The position numbers were made by a program, and so were the translations under genes. Below are positions 34,204-44,400 of a stretch of 64,000 nucleotides of DNA, piece after piece. Position 1 is the stretch's first letter. Every line of letters starts with the position of its first letter. A model generated the notes under the pieces. It saw only the letters and a list, made by a program, of their open reading frames with translations, was not told where the DNA came from and did not search any database. Origin of the DNA: Holothuria scabra (lineage: Eukaryota > Echinodermata > Holothuroidea > Aspidochirotida > Holothuriidae); assembly GCA_037179385.1 (NCBI GenBank), contig CM074185.1:11088922-11152921 (forward strand), in the 5' to 3' direction.

Positions 34204-35700
34204 TGTAACAACTGGTGACCCAAAATAGCCTTTGTCTCCACCTGTAAGTGACTGGTTTTTCTTTCATACTGTGCCTTAAGTTATTCTGCAAACAAGGTTT
34301 TCAGAGTTTGATGCCAGGTGATACCAGATGACCATTGACCTCCACCAAAAACAACAAGTACAGTACTTTCAACTCACCATAACACATCCACATACTAATT
34401 GGGAAATCCATCCAAGTTTCCTACCTTGAGATATCCCATTTTGACAAGTTTTTCAAAGTTTGACCGATCATGACCCCAGATATCCTTTCACCTCCACAAA
34501 AAATAACCTTATACAGACCATTTTCTCACCATAATTCATTTACATACTAATTTTGAAATCCATCCACCTTTCATACCTTGAGCTATCCTAAACAAGGTAT
34601 TCTGAGTTTGACCCCTATGACCCCAAATGACCTTTGACCTCTACCAAAATCAATAGGGTTCTTCTTCCCATCATAACGCATCAACATATCAAGTTTGAAA
34701 TCAATCCAAGCTTCCTACCTTGAGATATAGTATAAACCAGGATTTCGGGGTGTGACCCCATGTGACCCCAAATGACCTTTGACCTCCACGAAAATAAATC
34801 GGGTTCTTTCTTACATCATAACGCATCAGCCTATCAAGATTGAAAAGAATCCAAGTTTCCTACCATAATGTATCATGTAAACAAGGATTTCAGGTTTTGA
34901 CCCCATGTGACCCCAAATGACCTATGACCTTCACGAAAATAAATTGGGTTCTTTCTTACATCATAACGCATCAGCCTATCAAGACTGAAATGAATCCAAG
35001 TTTCCTACCATAATGTATCACGTAAACAAGGATTTCAGGTTTTGACCCCATGTGACCCCAAATGACCTTTGACCTCCACGAAAATACATCGGGTTCTATC
35101 TTACATCATAACGCATCAACATTTCAAGTATGAAATTGATCCAAGTTTTCTACCATGAGATATCATGTAAACAAGGATTTCAGGGTTTGACCCTATGTGA
35201 CCCCAAATGACCTTTGACCTCCACCAAAATCAATAGGGTTCTTCCTTACATCATAACACATCAACATATCAAGTTTGAAATTAATCCAAGTTTTCTACAA
35301 TGAGATATCGTGTAAACAAGGATTTTGGGGTTTGACCCCACGTGACCCCAAATGACTTTTGACCTCCACCAAAATCAATAGGGTTCTTCCTTACATCATA
35401 ACGCATCAACATATCAAGTTTGAAATTAATCCAAGTTTCCTGTCTTGAGATATTGTGTAAACAAGGATTTTGGTTTTTGACCCCTGTGACCCCAGATGAC
35501 CTTTGACCTCAACCAAAATAAATAGGGTTCTTCCTCTCAGTATGGGGTATCTGTGTACCAAGTTTGAGAACTGTCAGATCTTCCCTTCTCAAGATATCGT
35601 GTAAACAAGCAAAGTGTCACACACACACATACACACGCACATACACACATACATACACACACACGCCATCATGAATGCATAGGTTTCTCTTTTCATCGAA
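34204..35700. repeat. ~145-bp minisatellite, about nine units, each with a DR1-type word
   Basis: The unit contains ACATCATAACGCATCAACAT, AAGTTTGAAAT.AATCCAAG, TTTCCTACC.TGAGATATC, GTAAACAAGGATTTCAGGGT, TTGACCCCATGTGACCCCAA and ATGACCTTTGACCTCCACCA. The block closes with a (CA)n tract at 35608-35666. The unit has no conserved reading frame. Confidence 0.9.
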
Positions 35701-35879
35701 ACCAAAAACCGATTCAGGTATGCATCAAAATAACGTTACAAAAGAAAAAAATATTTCAAGATCATCCATTCACTAACTACAGTCCTTCACGTTTTTCATT
35801 TTAGGGCTCCCCGTAAAAATGCCGTCCTTCCCCGACGGGGGGGGGGGGGGGCGGCTGGCGCCACCTTGGCAGTTGGATA

Positions 35880-36190
35880 TTAAAGACAGTAATTCATTCG
35901 TTACTCCAAACTACAACTTTACCAGCGGTCCACAGAAATCCTCAATTAACACAGCTCTATGATTCAAATCAATTTCAAATGCGGGGTAGCTTATATATAA
36001 AACTGCGTGCACTGAAAGTGTTTTGCTTAAACGTTATATGGCCTTGTATGTATGCTCACCAGGGTTTATATATGCCATGAAGCAATAGACTTGGATTGTA
36101 CCAGGAAAAAGATGAGTTTTAGACAACTGTGGGAGGGGCTAGGAGGTCCAGAGAATTGGAATTGTCTGGCCAGGTGATGAATAGTCTTGG
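35880..36190 (+). mobile_element. TTAA-family MITE, copy 2 (degraded)
   Basis: TTAAAGACAGTAATTCATTC, then GTTACTCCAAACTACAACT. It belongs with copy 6 by the shared ATGGCCTTGTATG. The right end is worn and its TTAA is not seen. It begins two bases after the target duplication of the 4.9-kb element. Confidence 0.6.
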
Positions 36191-36526
36191 TCAAGACCCT
36201 AATGATAGTCAATAATACAACATTTGCTACTCTTTTTTGAGTATGCCCTCTATTACCTTCAGAAATTCTCAGTTCTGTTATTTCTTAAGCAAATCTCCCT
36301 GCAAAATAGTCAAGTTTAAAGCCCGCCCTCTATTTTGAATTTTGGTGAGAAATGATGTAATGTCGTCTTAACAAGACTGGGCGATGAATACCTTTCCTAT
36401 AGAATTAAACCAAGGGGTGTATAGTTAAACAAGTATGATAGCAAAAATATTGTAACATGAAATATTAATGGGGGAGCCATATTACTGAGAGCAAATGAGA
36501 ATATCAATTTTAATTTCTTATTACAG

Positions 36527-36679
36527 TTGGTTCCTCCTACACATGAAAGTCCTAGCCTACTTTCGAGATGTCTGTGGACAAGCTGTAGAAAGGAACGTGC
36601 AATGCTAAGAGAGTTGAGAGGTCACCCGAAACTATCACGGATTATGATGCAGTCTCCAATTGTGAGACACAACCTTTAA
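36527..36679 (+). CDS. candidate terminal exon, unknown product (50 codons)
   Basis: A strong acceptor (TTTAATTTCTTATTACAG) is followed in phase 0 by LVPPTHESPSLLSRCLWTSC, then RKERAMLRELRGHPKLSRIM, and after ten more residues a TAA at 36677. The other two frames close quickly. I do not recognise the domain. It could be the last exon of a + strand gene beginning upstream. Confidence 0.4.
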   Translation: MVPPTHESPSLLSRCLWTSCRKERAMLRELRGHPKLSRIMMQSPIVRHNL

Positions 36680-36723
36680 CCACCAGGTCGGTTTGTCAGT
36701 GTTGGTCAATAGGGGGCATCAAG

Positions 36724-37260
36724 TTAGTTAGTTAGATGGGGCTTAACGACACACCAACACAAATGTGTTATATAGTGTCATCAAGTTAGACATAGTAACA
36801 ATGTTGGGGTAAAACTACCTAAAAAGAAAAGGTAGAAAAAATAGAACGTGTCGTAAATTTCTACTAAAAGGATAGCCAGGTGGGAGTCATGTCAGAAATT
36901 TCTATAAAGTTTGCTTTCCTTGAGAAATCCAAGAATAAGGTAAGAATCGGTTTGTTCAAACAAGGTTTTAGGTCGGGCACCTTGTAGTATTTCTGGCGAA
37001 TATGGGAGTATTCATGACAGTCAATGAGAATGTGACTGACGGTGAGAGCACAGTCACAGGGTATACAATATGGTCTTTCATCTCCGTGAAGTAAAAAAGG
37101 CATGGGTAAGGAAAGTGCCACTGATGCTGGCCCTAGTCAGGACTAAATCATCCCTGCATTTACTGGGGAATCCGTTTCCCCCAGTTCCTACCTTACGTAC
37201 AATTTGTTTTCTGGAAAGGAATCCCACAGTTCTTGCCATTTTAGTTTTATAAAGCCACTG
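36724..37260 (-). pseudogene. degenerate 3' end of a LINE (RNase H-region C-terminus) with (CTAA)n tail
   Basis: On the minus strand, 37260 to 36860 reads KWQELWDSFPENKL, then with frame breaks FLLHGDERPYCIPCDCALTV, SHILIDC. This HxLL...C.PC...LTVxHIL.xC motif is the one I associate with the C-terminal end of I/Jockey-like LINE ORF2 proteins. In-frame stops near 37170-37210 show it is dead. The 3' UTR ends GTGTTGGTGTGTCGTTAAGC and CCCATCTAACTAACTAACTT at about 36724. Confidence 0.75.
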
Positions 37261-38762
37261 ATGTTAGGGCAGTAGTCAGTGTGAGGCAAGCAGATGTTTG
37301 CATCAAACATTTTTGTGCAGTGCACCGCCACTGACTATTCTTGGCACCACGTTATTGATCCAACACATCATAGCATTTTTCTACATGTTTTCTGTAGAAT
37401 GACACACCTGTGCTGCATTGGGATACCGAGGGATCGGGATAAATCTTTCTAGGAGACTGTATTAACCTGACCTCAGTTGCACTAAAATTACACCTCAGTC
37501 AAATGCCTGATGTCAACTAGGGAAATTGGGGCAAAAATGGAAGTTTATCACCAAATTAAAACCAGACGATGAAGACTGAAATACCTTTCGAAGTCTTAAG
37601 TGTATTCCTTCAAATGAGAAAATGAGCAAACAATTTCAGGTGAAATTAAAATTACATAAATTACCTTCCCTTGGCCTTATATTGTGTATAGATCTTACGC
37701 ATGGATGACAAATTGGCATAGGAGGAATAACAATGATACACATGGTCACGGTACTAATCTTTGCGAAAGACATGCATATAGATCAGTGGGCATGCGGTAG
37801 AATTGGCCCCACACGTGTTTGTATGGCTTATAGGCATATCTGATTCAGGCACTGATCCAGGTAGGGTTGCACCTGGCACATGCACCCCTTTTTTCGATGA
37901 CCAACGATTCTGGGGGGAGGGATATGGAAAATATGCTCTCCAAATGCTGGGAAATCACATCTAAGCACATTTAGAGTTCAATATTCTTGGGAGGGCCCCT
38001 AACCCACATCATGTCTTTGTGCATTCCGTACTTACTTTCAAGTCTGCCTTTCAACAATGGTGTTTGCACCCCCTTTCTCAAAATCCTGGGCCCTCCCCTT
38101 GTGATTAGTTGACCAATCAACTGTTTGCATTTGTTGGTGTTGGTTTCTTATTCCTCAAAATTAAGGGAGTACCTTAAGCACTGTGACATCATATGCATAA
38201 GGTCTATACCTCTTCATACACATATGGTCAATCAAGTATATTGCATGACATGTAGTTTTGCAGTTGATGCCTGGCAGCCTTATGCCAAGGCCAGCCTTGA
38301 ACAGAGACTTGTAACACTATATGTAAGGAGCCTCAAGGCTACCTGAGAAAGAACGGTCTAAGGCCAAGCCCGGGCCTCGGCTACAACACTGATGAGATAC
38401 ACATATATAAAAAATGCTCAATCATTACCAACACTTTCAAAGAGTTTACAATGTATTTTACTGGTAAGGAATGGTCAGAGAAGTGGACAATCAGAATCAT
38501 TGCAGTCATAGGCACCTTGTGACCACAGGCATCATGAAAAAATAAAGTTTTAGGGCACACTAGGGGAGCTATAACTTATACATACATGAGATCACAAAGG
38601 AACTAATTATTTTTGAGGTGACATGTCAATCATAATAACTGTATTTGAACTGATTATTTTTTTTCCAACTTTTAGCTATGTGAATGGGTTTTTGAAGGGA
38701 TTTTAAATACATTTTTAGACAAAACTGTACATGACATCCTCCTCAGGTGTTATCTCTTGCAG
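37261..38762. other. no feature recognised
   Basis: AT-rich DNA. Loosely inverted words around 37855-38110 (CACCTGGCAC, CCCCTTT, GGCCCTCC) hint at a worn MITE but cannot be bounded. Confidence 0.35.
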
Positions 38763-38953
38763 GGATGGGAGGCAGGGCTGTGCCAATGGGCCCCAATAGG
38801 TACTGCAACATGCACTGCTTGAGACATTTAGTGAGAAAATCATACAAAATTGTGAATCCTGTAGTTGGCCACTTCTCAGACTTTCATACTGAACTAAAGG
38901 ACCACTTTGACTCTCAGAAAAATTCTGAGTTCCACCTTAAGAAAACTTTATGA
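38763..38953 (+). CDS. candidate terminal exon, unknown product (63 codons)
   Basis: The acceptor GTTATCTCTTGCAG leads in phase 1 to MGGRAVPMGPNRYCNMHCLR, HLVRKSYKIVNPVVGHF, then a charged tail ending HLKKTL and TGA at 38951. The CNMHC motif and mixed composition look protein-like. Phase 1 would fit the donor at 30452, but the 36527 exon then needs another explanation (alternative end or separate gene). No family was recognised. Confidence 0.35.
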
Positions 38954-39445
38954 AAAAGATATTACAATTAGTAATGTCACAAAAATAACAACATACGTTG
39001 CAAGAGACTTATAATTATTGTGTCACACACAAAAACCACCACTCCAGCCTGCTCATAATTTCTAGCTATATGCAAGCACACTGCAGAATGAATTAGACAC
39101 ATACCCTTTGTGCAATCTAGCTATGTCGATGGACTTCGACCCATCACACATTAAATGTAACAAAACTTTGTGTGTGGTTCTACTTTTCTTTATTGTTCGT
39201 ATTTTTTATGGTGGATCTCATGGCCCACCAGAGAGACTTTCGCTGCACAATGGTTCCGAAGTGTTGCTGCAGTAGTAATTGCAAGTACCGTTCTAACAAC
39301 TGCCAAAGGTGGCAGTAAAGAACCCACTAACGGTCGAAAATTATGACTAGCACTTGTCCATGCAAGAGCTAGCCTCACACTGACAGCAGGTGACAGTATA
39401 AACAGCAAATGGAATCACATGACAGTTAAATGTCTCCCACTATTC

Positions 39446-39619
39446 AAGTGCAGATCCGGGGGAGGTGGGCTCTTACAGCCTCACCAATCCCTTTTTCAGC
39501 AATCAGATCAGATCAACAATAAAACACACCAGAAAGTAGCAGTGCAACTCCCTCACTTCCCTGCTGTCTCATTAACCCCCCCCCCCCCCCTTTTTTGGAA
39601 TATCTGGATCTGTGCCTGC
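39446..39619. mobile_element. short MITE with GCAGATCC ends
   Basis: AAGTGCAGATCCGGGGGAGG on the left and the inverse of AGCAGGCACAGATCCAGATA on the right, with a 14-C tract just inside the right end. The build is like the 26916-27202 element. Confidence 0.45.
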
Positions 39620-39689
39620 TATTATATCCTGCACATTTTTATGGTTATCTCTAACCTCTTCCTACTCCATAGACATACTCATGTACAAA

Positions 39690-40135
39690 GGCGGCTGAAG
39701 GAATGTTTGTTGGTGTGTGTATCGGCAACTGACCACAGACGTCCTATACATGGACAGAGCATACTGCATGGTAAATTGTCGCTACCGTACATGTGAGAAA
39801 AAGTGCACCAAGATGGCCATCTACTATGTTTTTGTGTTAAAGTTTGGACTTGCTCAAGTATATCCCCATATTTTGCAAGAAAGTTGAAATATTTTTGAAA
39901 TATGGCAAGGCAAGGTCAAAATCACTTCACAAATTGCAGGAATACGATATTATTTCCCATTCAAGTTTAACTTTTGCTTAATATTTAACAGAGCCATCGT
40001 CAAATCAAACAATTTACAGCTTCACGGCAGCCATCTTGGTGCGCCTTTTTTGTCTCAGCTGGTGGCGACCATCTAGGGATAGGACTTATATGTTATATGC
40101 TGTGTCCATGTATAAAGGTCAGTGCAACCGACCTA
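39690..40135. mobile_element. palindromic element with inner and outer inverted repeats
   Basis: Inner arms: GAGAAAAAGTGCACCAAGAT plus GGC (39794-) and the inverse of GAGACAAAAAAGGCGCACCA plus AGATGGC (to about 40059). Outer arms: the inverse of ATGCTCTGTCCATGTATA around 39700-39745 against ATGCTGTGTCCATGTATA around 40100-40118. It is non-coding. Confidence 0.65.
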
Positions 40136-42979
40136 TTCACAGCCATTGTCCATTAAACAACAACCTTTTCAGCCAAAAGGTTGAAAATTATACAGCATTT
40201 GTACATGAATATTACATACATGGGCGTGAACGGAAACTTTTCAGGATATGCAATATTACGTAGGTAAGTGGATGCCAAAGTGTTAATTGACAACAACAGG
40301 CCCTCTGACACTTTACCATACATAACAAAATACTGGATTTCAACTCAAAAGTGACTAGGGAAGTGTCATAAATGACCAAATCCAGAGTTATTGGGTGAAA
40401 TCTTTCACTAGATGTTAGTTCACTTAGAGCTAATTCTTGTTTTATTGATAAACTGAGGCACAAGTTCAATTCAAACACAGTGTTTGGGAAGATATGAAAA
40501 GGAATGTATTCGAGCAACTTGAAGCCCATGTCCAATTCATCTGCCCATCACTAGTACTGTTATCATAATTGAATATCTTATATTTTCATGTAATTGTTAG
40601 CTTTTTGATATCCCCAAAGGGAAATGTGGAAAGAAGTTCCCCCAGATAAAAAATGACATCACCTAGGTTCCATAAAAGTAATGCCTCAAGTTATAAGACC
40701 TTAAGTTTTGTCACTGCAAATTCATGTGCAGCACTAGAGTAGGACTGCATTCTCATTTTGTAATGCCTGATACCTGAGGAAATTCAGCACACCCTTTCTC
40801 TTTGTAAAAAGATTTGCAAGAAGTATGACATTGCAATGCATATAAAACTGCAGTCACACTACCAAGAATTCTGATTGAGTTCTAATCTGGTTTTTGCACC
40901 TTTTTGTTTAAGTCTTTTCAATCTCTTGCTAAGAAGAACCAATAATTTGCTGACTTGTGTAAATATCTAAGTTACACTACAGGACTATGAAAATTAAATT
41001 TATACTAATTATTGCAAGTCATAACATTGATAGACAGATTTTATAGGCTTAAGCTGTTCAATAGAAAATGTTTGTCTGTGTTACATTATGAACCTGAAGT
41101 CAGCTGGCATTTTATTCCCATAGACATCTGATGCAAATCATATTCACCCAGGTTGACAAATATTTGGCTCTTTCCAAGGAGAGATGGGAAAGATTTTCAT
41201 AAGAACCCTGACAGATCAGATCCGAATCCAATCCGCATTTGTGTAACAACCGGAAGGTTTGAGTTCAGTTTAAATGCCAGCTGGGTCAAAGCAGGAAGGT
41301 CTTATCATCAGAGCAATCTATGATTTACCCATTTCAGATGGAAACCCAAGTTTGATCTCAATGGTTGAGTCGGCTAGCCATCCGATAGGAATTTGTACTC
41401 TAAAAATCAAATGGTATGGACTTTTATAACCTCCACGGTTGCTAAGCATTCTACAAATACCTTCACTATCAGGCTTTTAGGTCTGAATCTGACTAAGTGG
41501 CAAATTCTCCATGTTTTATCCTTCTAAATTCAAAACACAAGCAAAATTTACATTTAGCAGCAATACCATACAGTACTTTGAACAGGGAGCTGTCACAGTC
41601 AATGGCAGCTTTGATCCCTGCCTTGAAACTTGAGTATCTAAACAAATCCATTCCGATGAGTATAACCAAAGATGGGCATGAAACATATGCCTAAGGCTTA
41701 AGCACAAAGCTATAAATCTCACAGCTAATAGGTTTCCCCATTTGACAGGCTGAAAGTTAACAATGCTCACACACAGTAAACTATTTATAACACAGTGACA
41801 AATGCTTGTATACAAAGAAACATTTTGGAAGTCCCAAAGTTTACCAGATTCACTTGCAAAGCATGCTGGCAATTTCACAACAACTAGCTTTACATTTTGT
41901 TAAAACCCCCTGAGGAGAGATCTGTGGGCCTCTGTAAATCCCCTTGCAATCAAGTCAAAAGAATACTAGACACTTGGGGGTAATGATACTTGGCAGTTTC
42001 ATATGGTTTGTCAAAAAGTGACAACTGCAGTAAAAACATGAAAAGCCTATCCATCAAGGAAAGACTGAAAAACAATTTTCTTCACAAATATTGCGTACAG
42101 CACCAAATACCATCGTTCATATCATAAAACTCTTTGACTAGAATAAGGAATTGAGAAGGAAGTACAATATCTTGTAACACTATCGAGATACTGTAAAATA
42201 AAAGTTAAAAAAGTCAAAAGTTAAAATAAAAAGAATAATTTTGATCCACTAAGCTTTCTTCTTTCCATAATTTCAAAATTAAAACCTCTCATAGAATTGT
42301 AGAGTTCCCTGAAACACAATAAAGAAAAACTTAGAGAAAGCCTGAGAATAAAATTATACACACTTGTGATACATCTCTCAAGATAGAATAAAATTTATCA
42401 GTACAGCACCAACTGAACAACAAGCACGGATCCAAGATGAGCTGTGTCAATTATAACCTGTGGAAGCAGTGGAATGGGGATAGGAATGTAAGTGTTTGGG
42501 GGAGGGGGCAAGAAGGATGTATGACTACTAACATTTTTTGATCAGATTCCCTAATGGGAATGCATCCCCATCCCTCCAAAAGCTGGACCCATGCTGACCT
42601 TGATGACAAAATTGTGACTCCACGGATGCTAAAGACTGATACAACATCTGACAAATATATAGTAGAAGTCCAACCGCCATGCCTTCTGACAGAAATTATC
42701 CAGCTAACCCACTGTTTGGTGTAAACTACATAGTGACGTTGGAACATAGGGATACCCCTTCCAAAATGATGTTTCCACTGCTATACCCTGAATGAGCTTG
42801 TTGACTTTTGTACTCCCTGCCATTCCAGGGTGATTTTCTTCCTCAATAAACTTAAATCAACCTTAATATGACTTTGATCTAAGCAAGCCTATGTTTTTAC
42901 AGTAACACACAAACCTGCATGGTATACACCAGTTTTTAATATTTACCATGCCAGTGCACAGTTTTTAATTTTCTTTCCC
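40136..42979. other. no feature recognised
   Basis: AT-rich DNA with only short unsupported frames. It could be intergenic or long 3' UTR of the minus-strand membrane gene. Confidence 0.35.
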
Positions 42980-42990
42980 TTATATAAACT

Positions 42991-43232
42991 GCATGGTCAA
43001 GTTGTTAGAGCATCAGCCTTGCAGTCTGGAGGTTGGGAGTTCCAGACCTGGCTAGGTCATACCGAAGACTTTAAAAACAGAACCTGCTGCCATTTTGCTT
43101 GGTGCTCAGCATAAGCAATGGAGTAGGGAAAACAAGCCAGTGAGTTACAACTGGAAAAAGACGGTGGCCGGCTCAACTTGGACCAATTAGTTGGATACTG
43201 GGCCGTAAAACTCTATCTAACTAACTAGTCGT
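42991..43232 (+). mobile_element. tRNA-derived SINE with 11-bp target duplication
   Basis: The head GCATGGTCAAGTTGTTAGAG plus CATCAGCCTTGCAG keeps the pol III A box and an anticodon-loop-like CTTGCAG. A degenerate B box (GGAGTTCCAGACC) follows, then a non-tRNA body. It ends ACTCTATCTAACTAACTAGT, the tail type of the LINE at 36.7 kb. The perfect repeat TTATATAAACT flanks it (42980-42990 and 43233-43243). Confidence 0.9.
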
Positions 43233-44164
43233 TTATATAAACTACAAATAAAACAACATAACAATTAAAAATACATAACATTAATTACAGCTGTCCATTG
43301 AATGCTTCTAGTACATATTTCATTTTAAAAAACTCTGCTGTTCTCATTTTGCATGACATTAACCAAACTTGTGCAAAAGTTTCTATGCTACATACAACAG
43401 CATAACCATTATCCTACATTAATCATAATTTACCATATCATAAGAAGAACAGATCTGCCGAATACCTTGCACAGCATGAACCCTTTGCCCCAAAAGATGA
43501 TCCATTTGCCATCCTGAACTATGCATTATATTACCTATACACAAGATATATTCACTGGTTCTGTGAATACTAAGTGTTTGAATTTTCTATAGCCCAAAAC
43601 CGTGGTCTCACATAACCCACCCTCGAGTTAACACCGTATTACCTCACCCTCGAGTAACATGGGGATGAGGTTTAACGTGGGGTCTGTGTTTAAATTTTGG
43701 TCCACCTCAGATTGCAGGGTTATGAAGTTTTAAACATGCTGTTTGTTTTAATCAAGCAAGGACACATGTGCATATGGCACTGATGACAGTATTTTCTAAT
43801 TTTACAGTAACTAGTATGTGAAATATTTTACCTCGTTACTATGGTAGCACTACCCAGTCAACAAAACACAGGGTACATGAGAACACAGACTAGAAAACAT
43901 GGGGTTAACCTGTGGTTTTGCTTTCTTGTAAACACGAGGTAAGATGGAGTTCCACGAGATAAGTGAGATGAAGCCTCAAGAGGATGCACATCTCCTCTTC
44001 AAGTGTATTCCATGTCCACTACACGATAAAAGCGGCTCATTGAGTTGGTTCATGAAATTCAACATTTTTTTCCAAACCTGCTAAATTTTCTTCACATAAC
44101 AATGCAATGACAAATGGTGAAACTAAGACAACCCCAATACACATGCATGCAAACAATATTTTAT

Positions 44165-44400
44165 GAGTAAGAAAGTACTTAACAGTTCAATTCAGATTTC
44201 AAAAATTTGTGACCACACACTTTTTCAAATCACGTACAAAAGTGTTACAGGAGAGGACACCACAAAATTCAAAATTTTAACTTTTCTCATGTCTACTGTA
44301 TATGTCACTTGACTCATTATGTTCAAGTTAGCATTGTTATGTGATAGTGACCCTTTAGAAATCTTATTTAGTCTTTGATATCAACTCAATGAGTCCCTTT
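44165..44400 (+). repeat. dispersed ~235-bp repeat, copy 1
   Basis: Matches 48008-48240 in the same orientation across its length: ACACTTTTTCAAAT, GGACAC, TTCAAAATTTTAACTTTT, ACTTGACTCATTATG, TTTGATATCAACTCAAT. Confidence 0.75.

Larger units (their letters stand above)
30970..35869. mobile_element. 4.9-kb TIR element without visible transposase
   Basis: The left end CAGGGGTGGCGCC and the right end, inverted CCAAGGTGGCGCC, agree at 11 of 13 positions. The flanks are CAGCTGGA (30962-30969) and CAGTTGGA (35870-35877), a 7-of-8 target duplication. Long G tracts lie just inside both ends. The interior is degenerate tandem sequence plus two copies of the DR1-carrying repeat. An 8-bp duplication suggests hAT or P-like mobilisation (inference). 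Confidence 0.7.

Noticed and set aside
34204..35700. Tandem units as a protein-coding repeat
   Set aside because: No frame stays open across units, and stops recur at fixed positions of the unit.
42451..42747. 98-codon minus-strand frame
   Set aside because: No splice context or recognisable motif, and the composition matches the non-coding surroundings.
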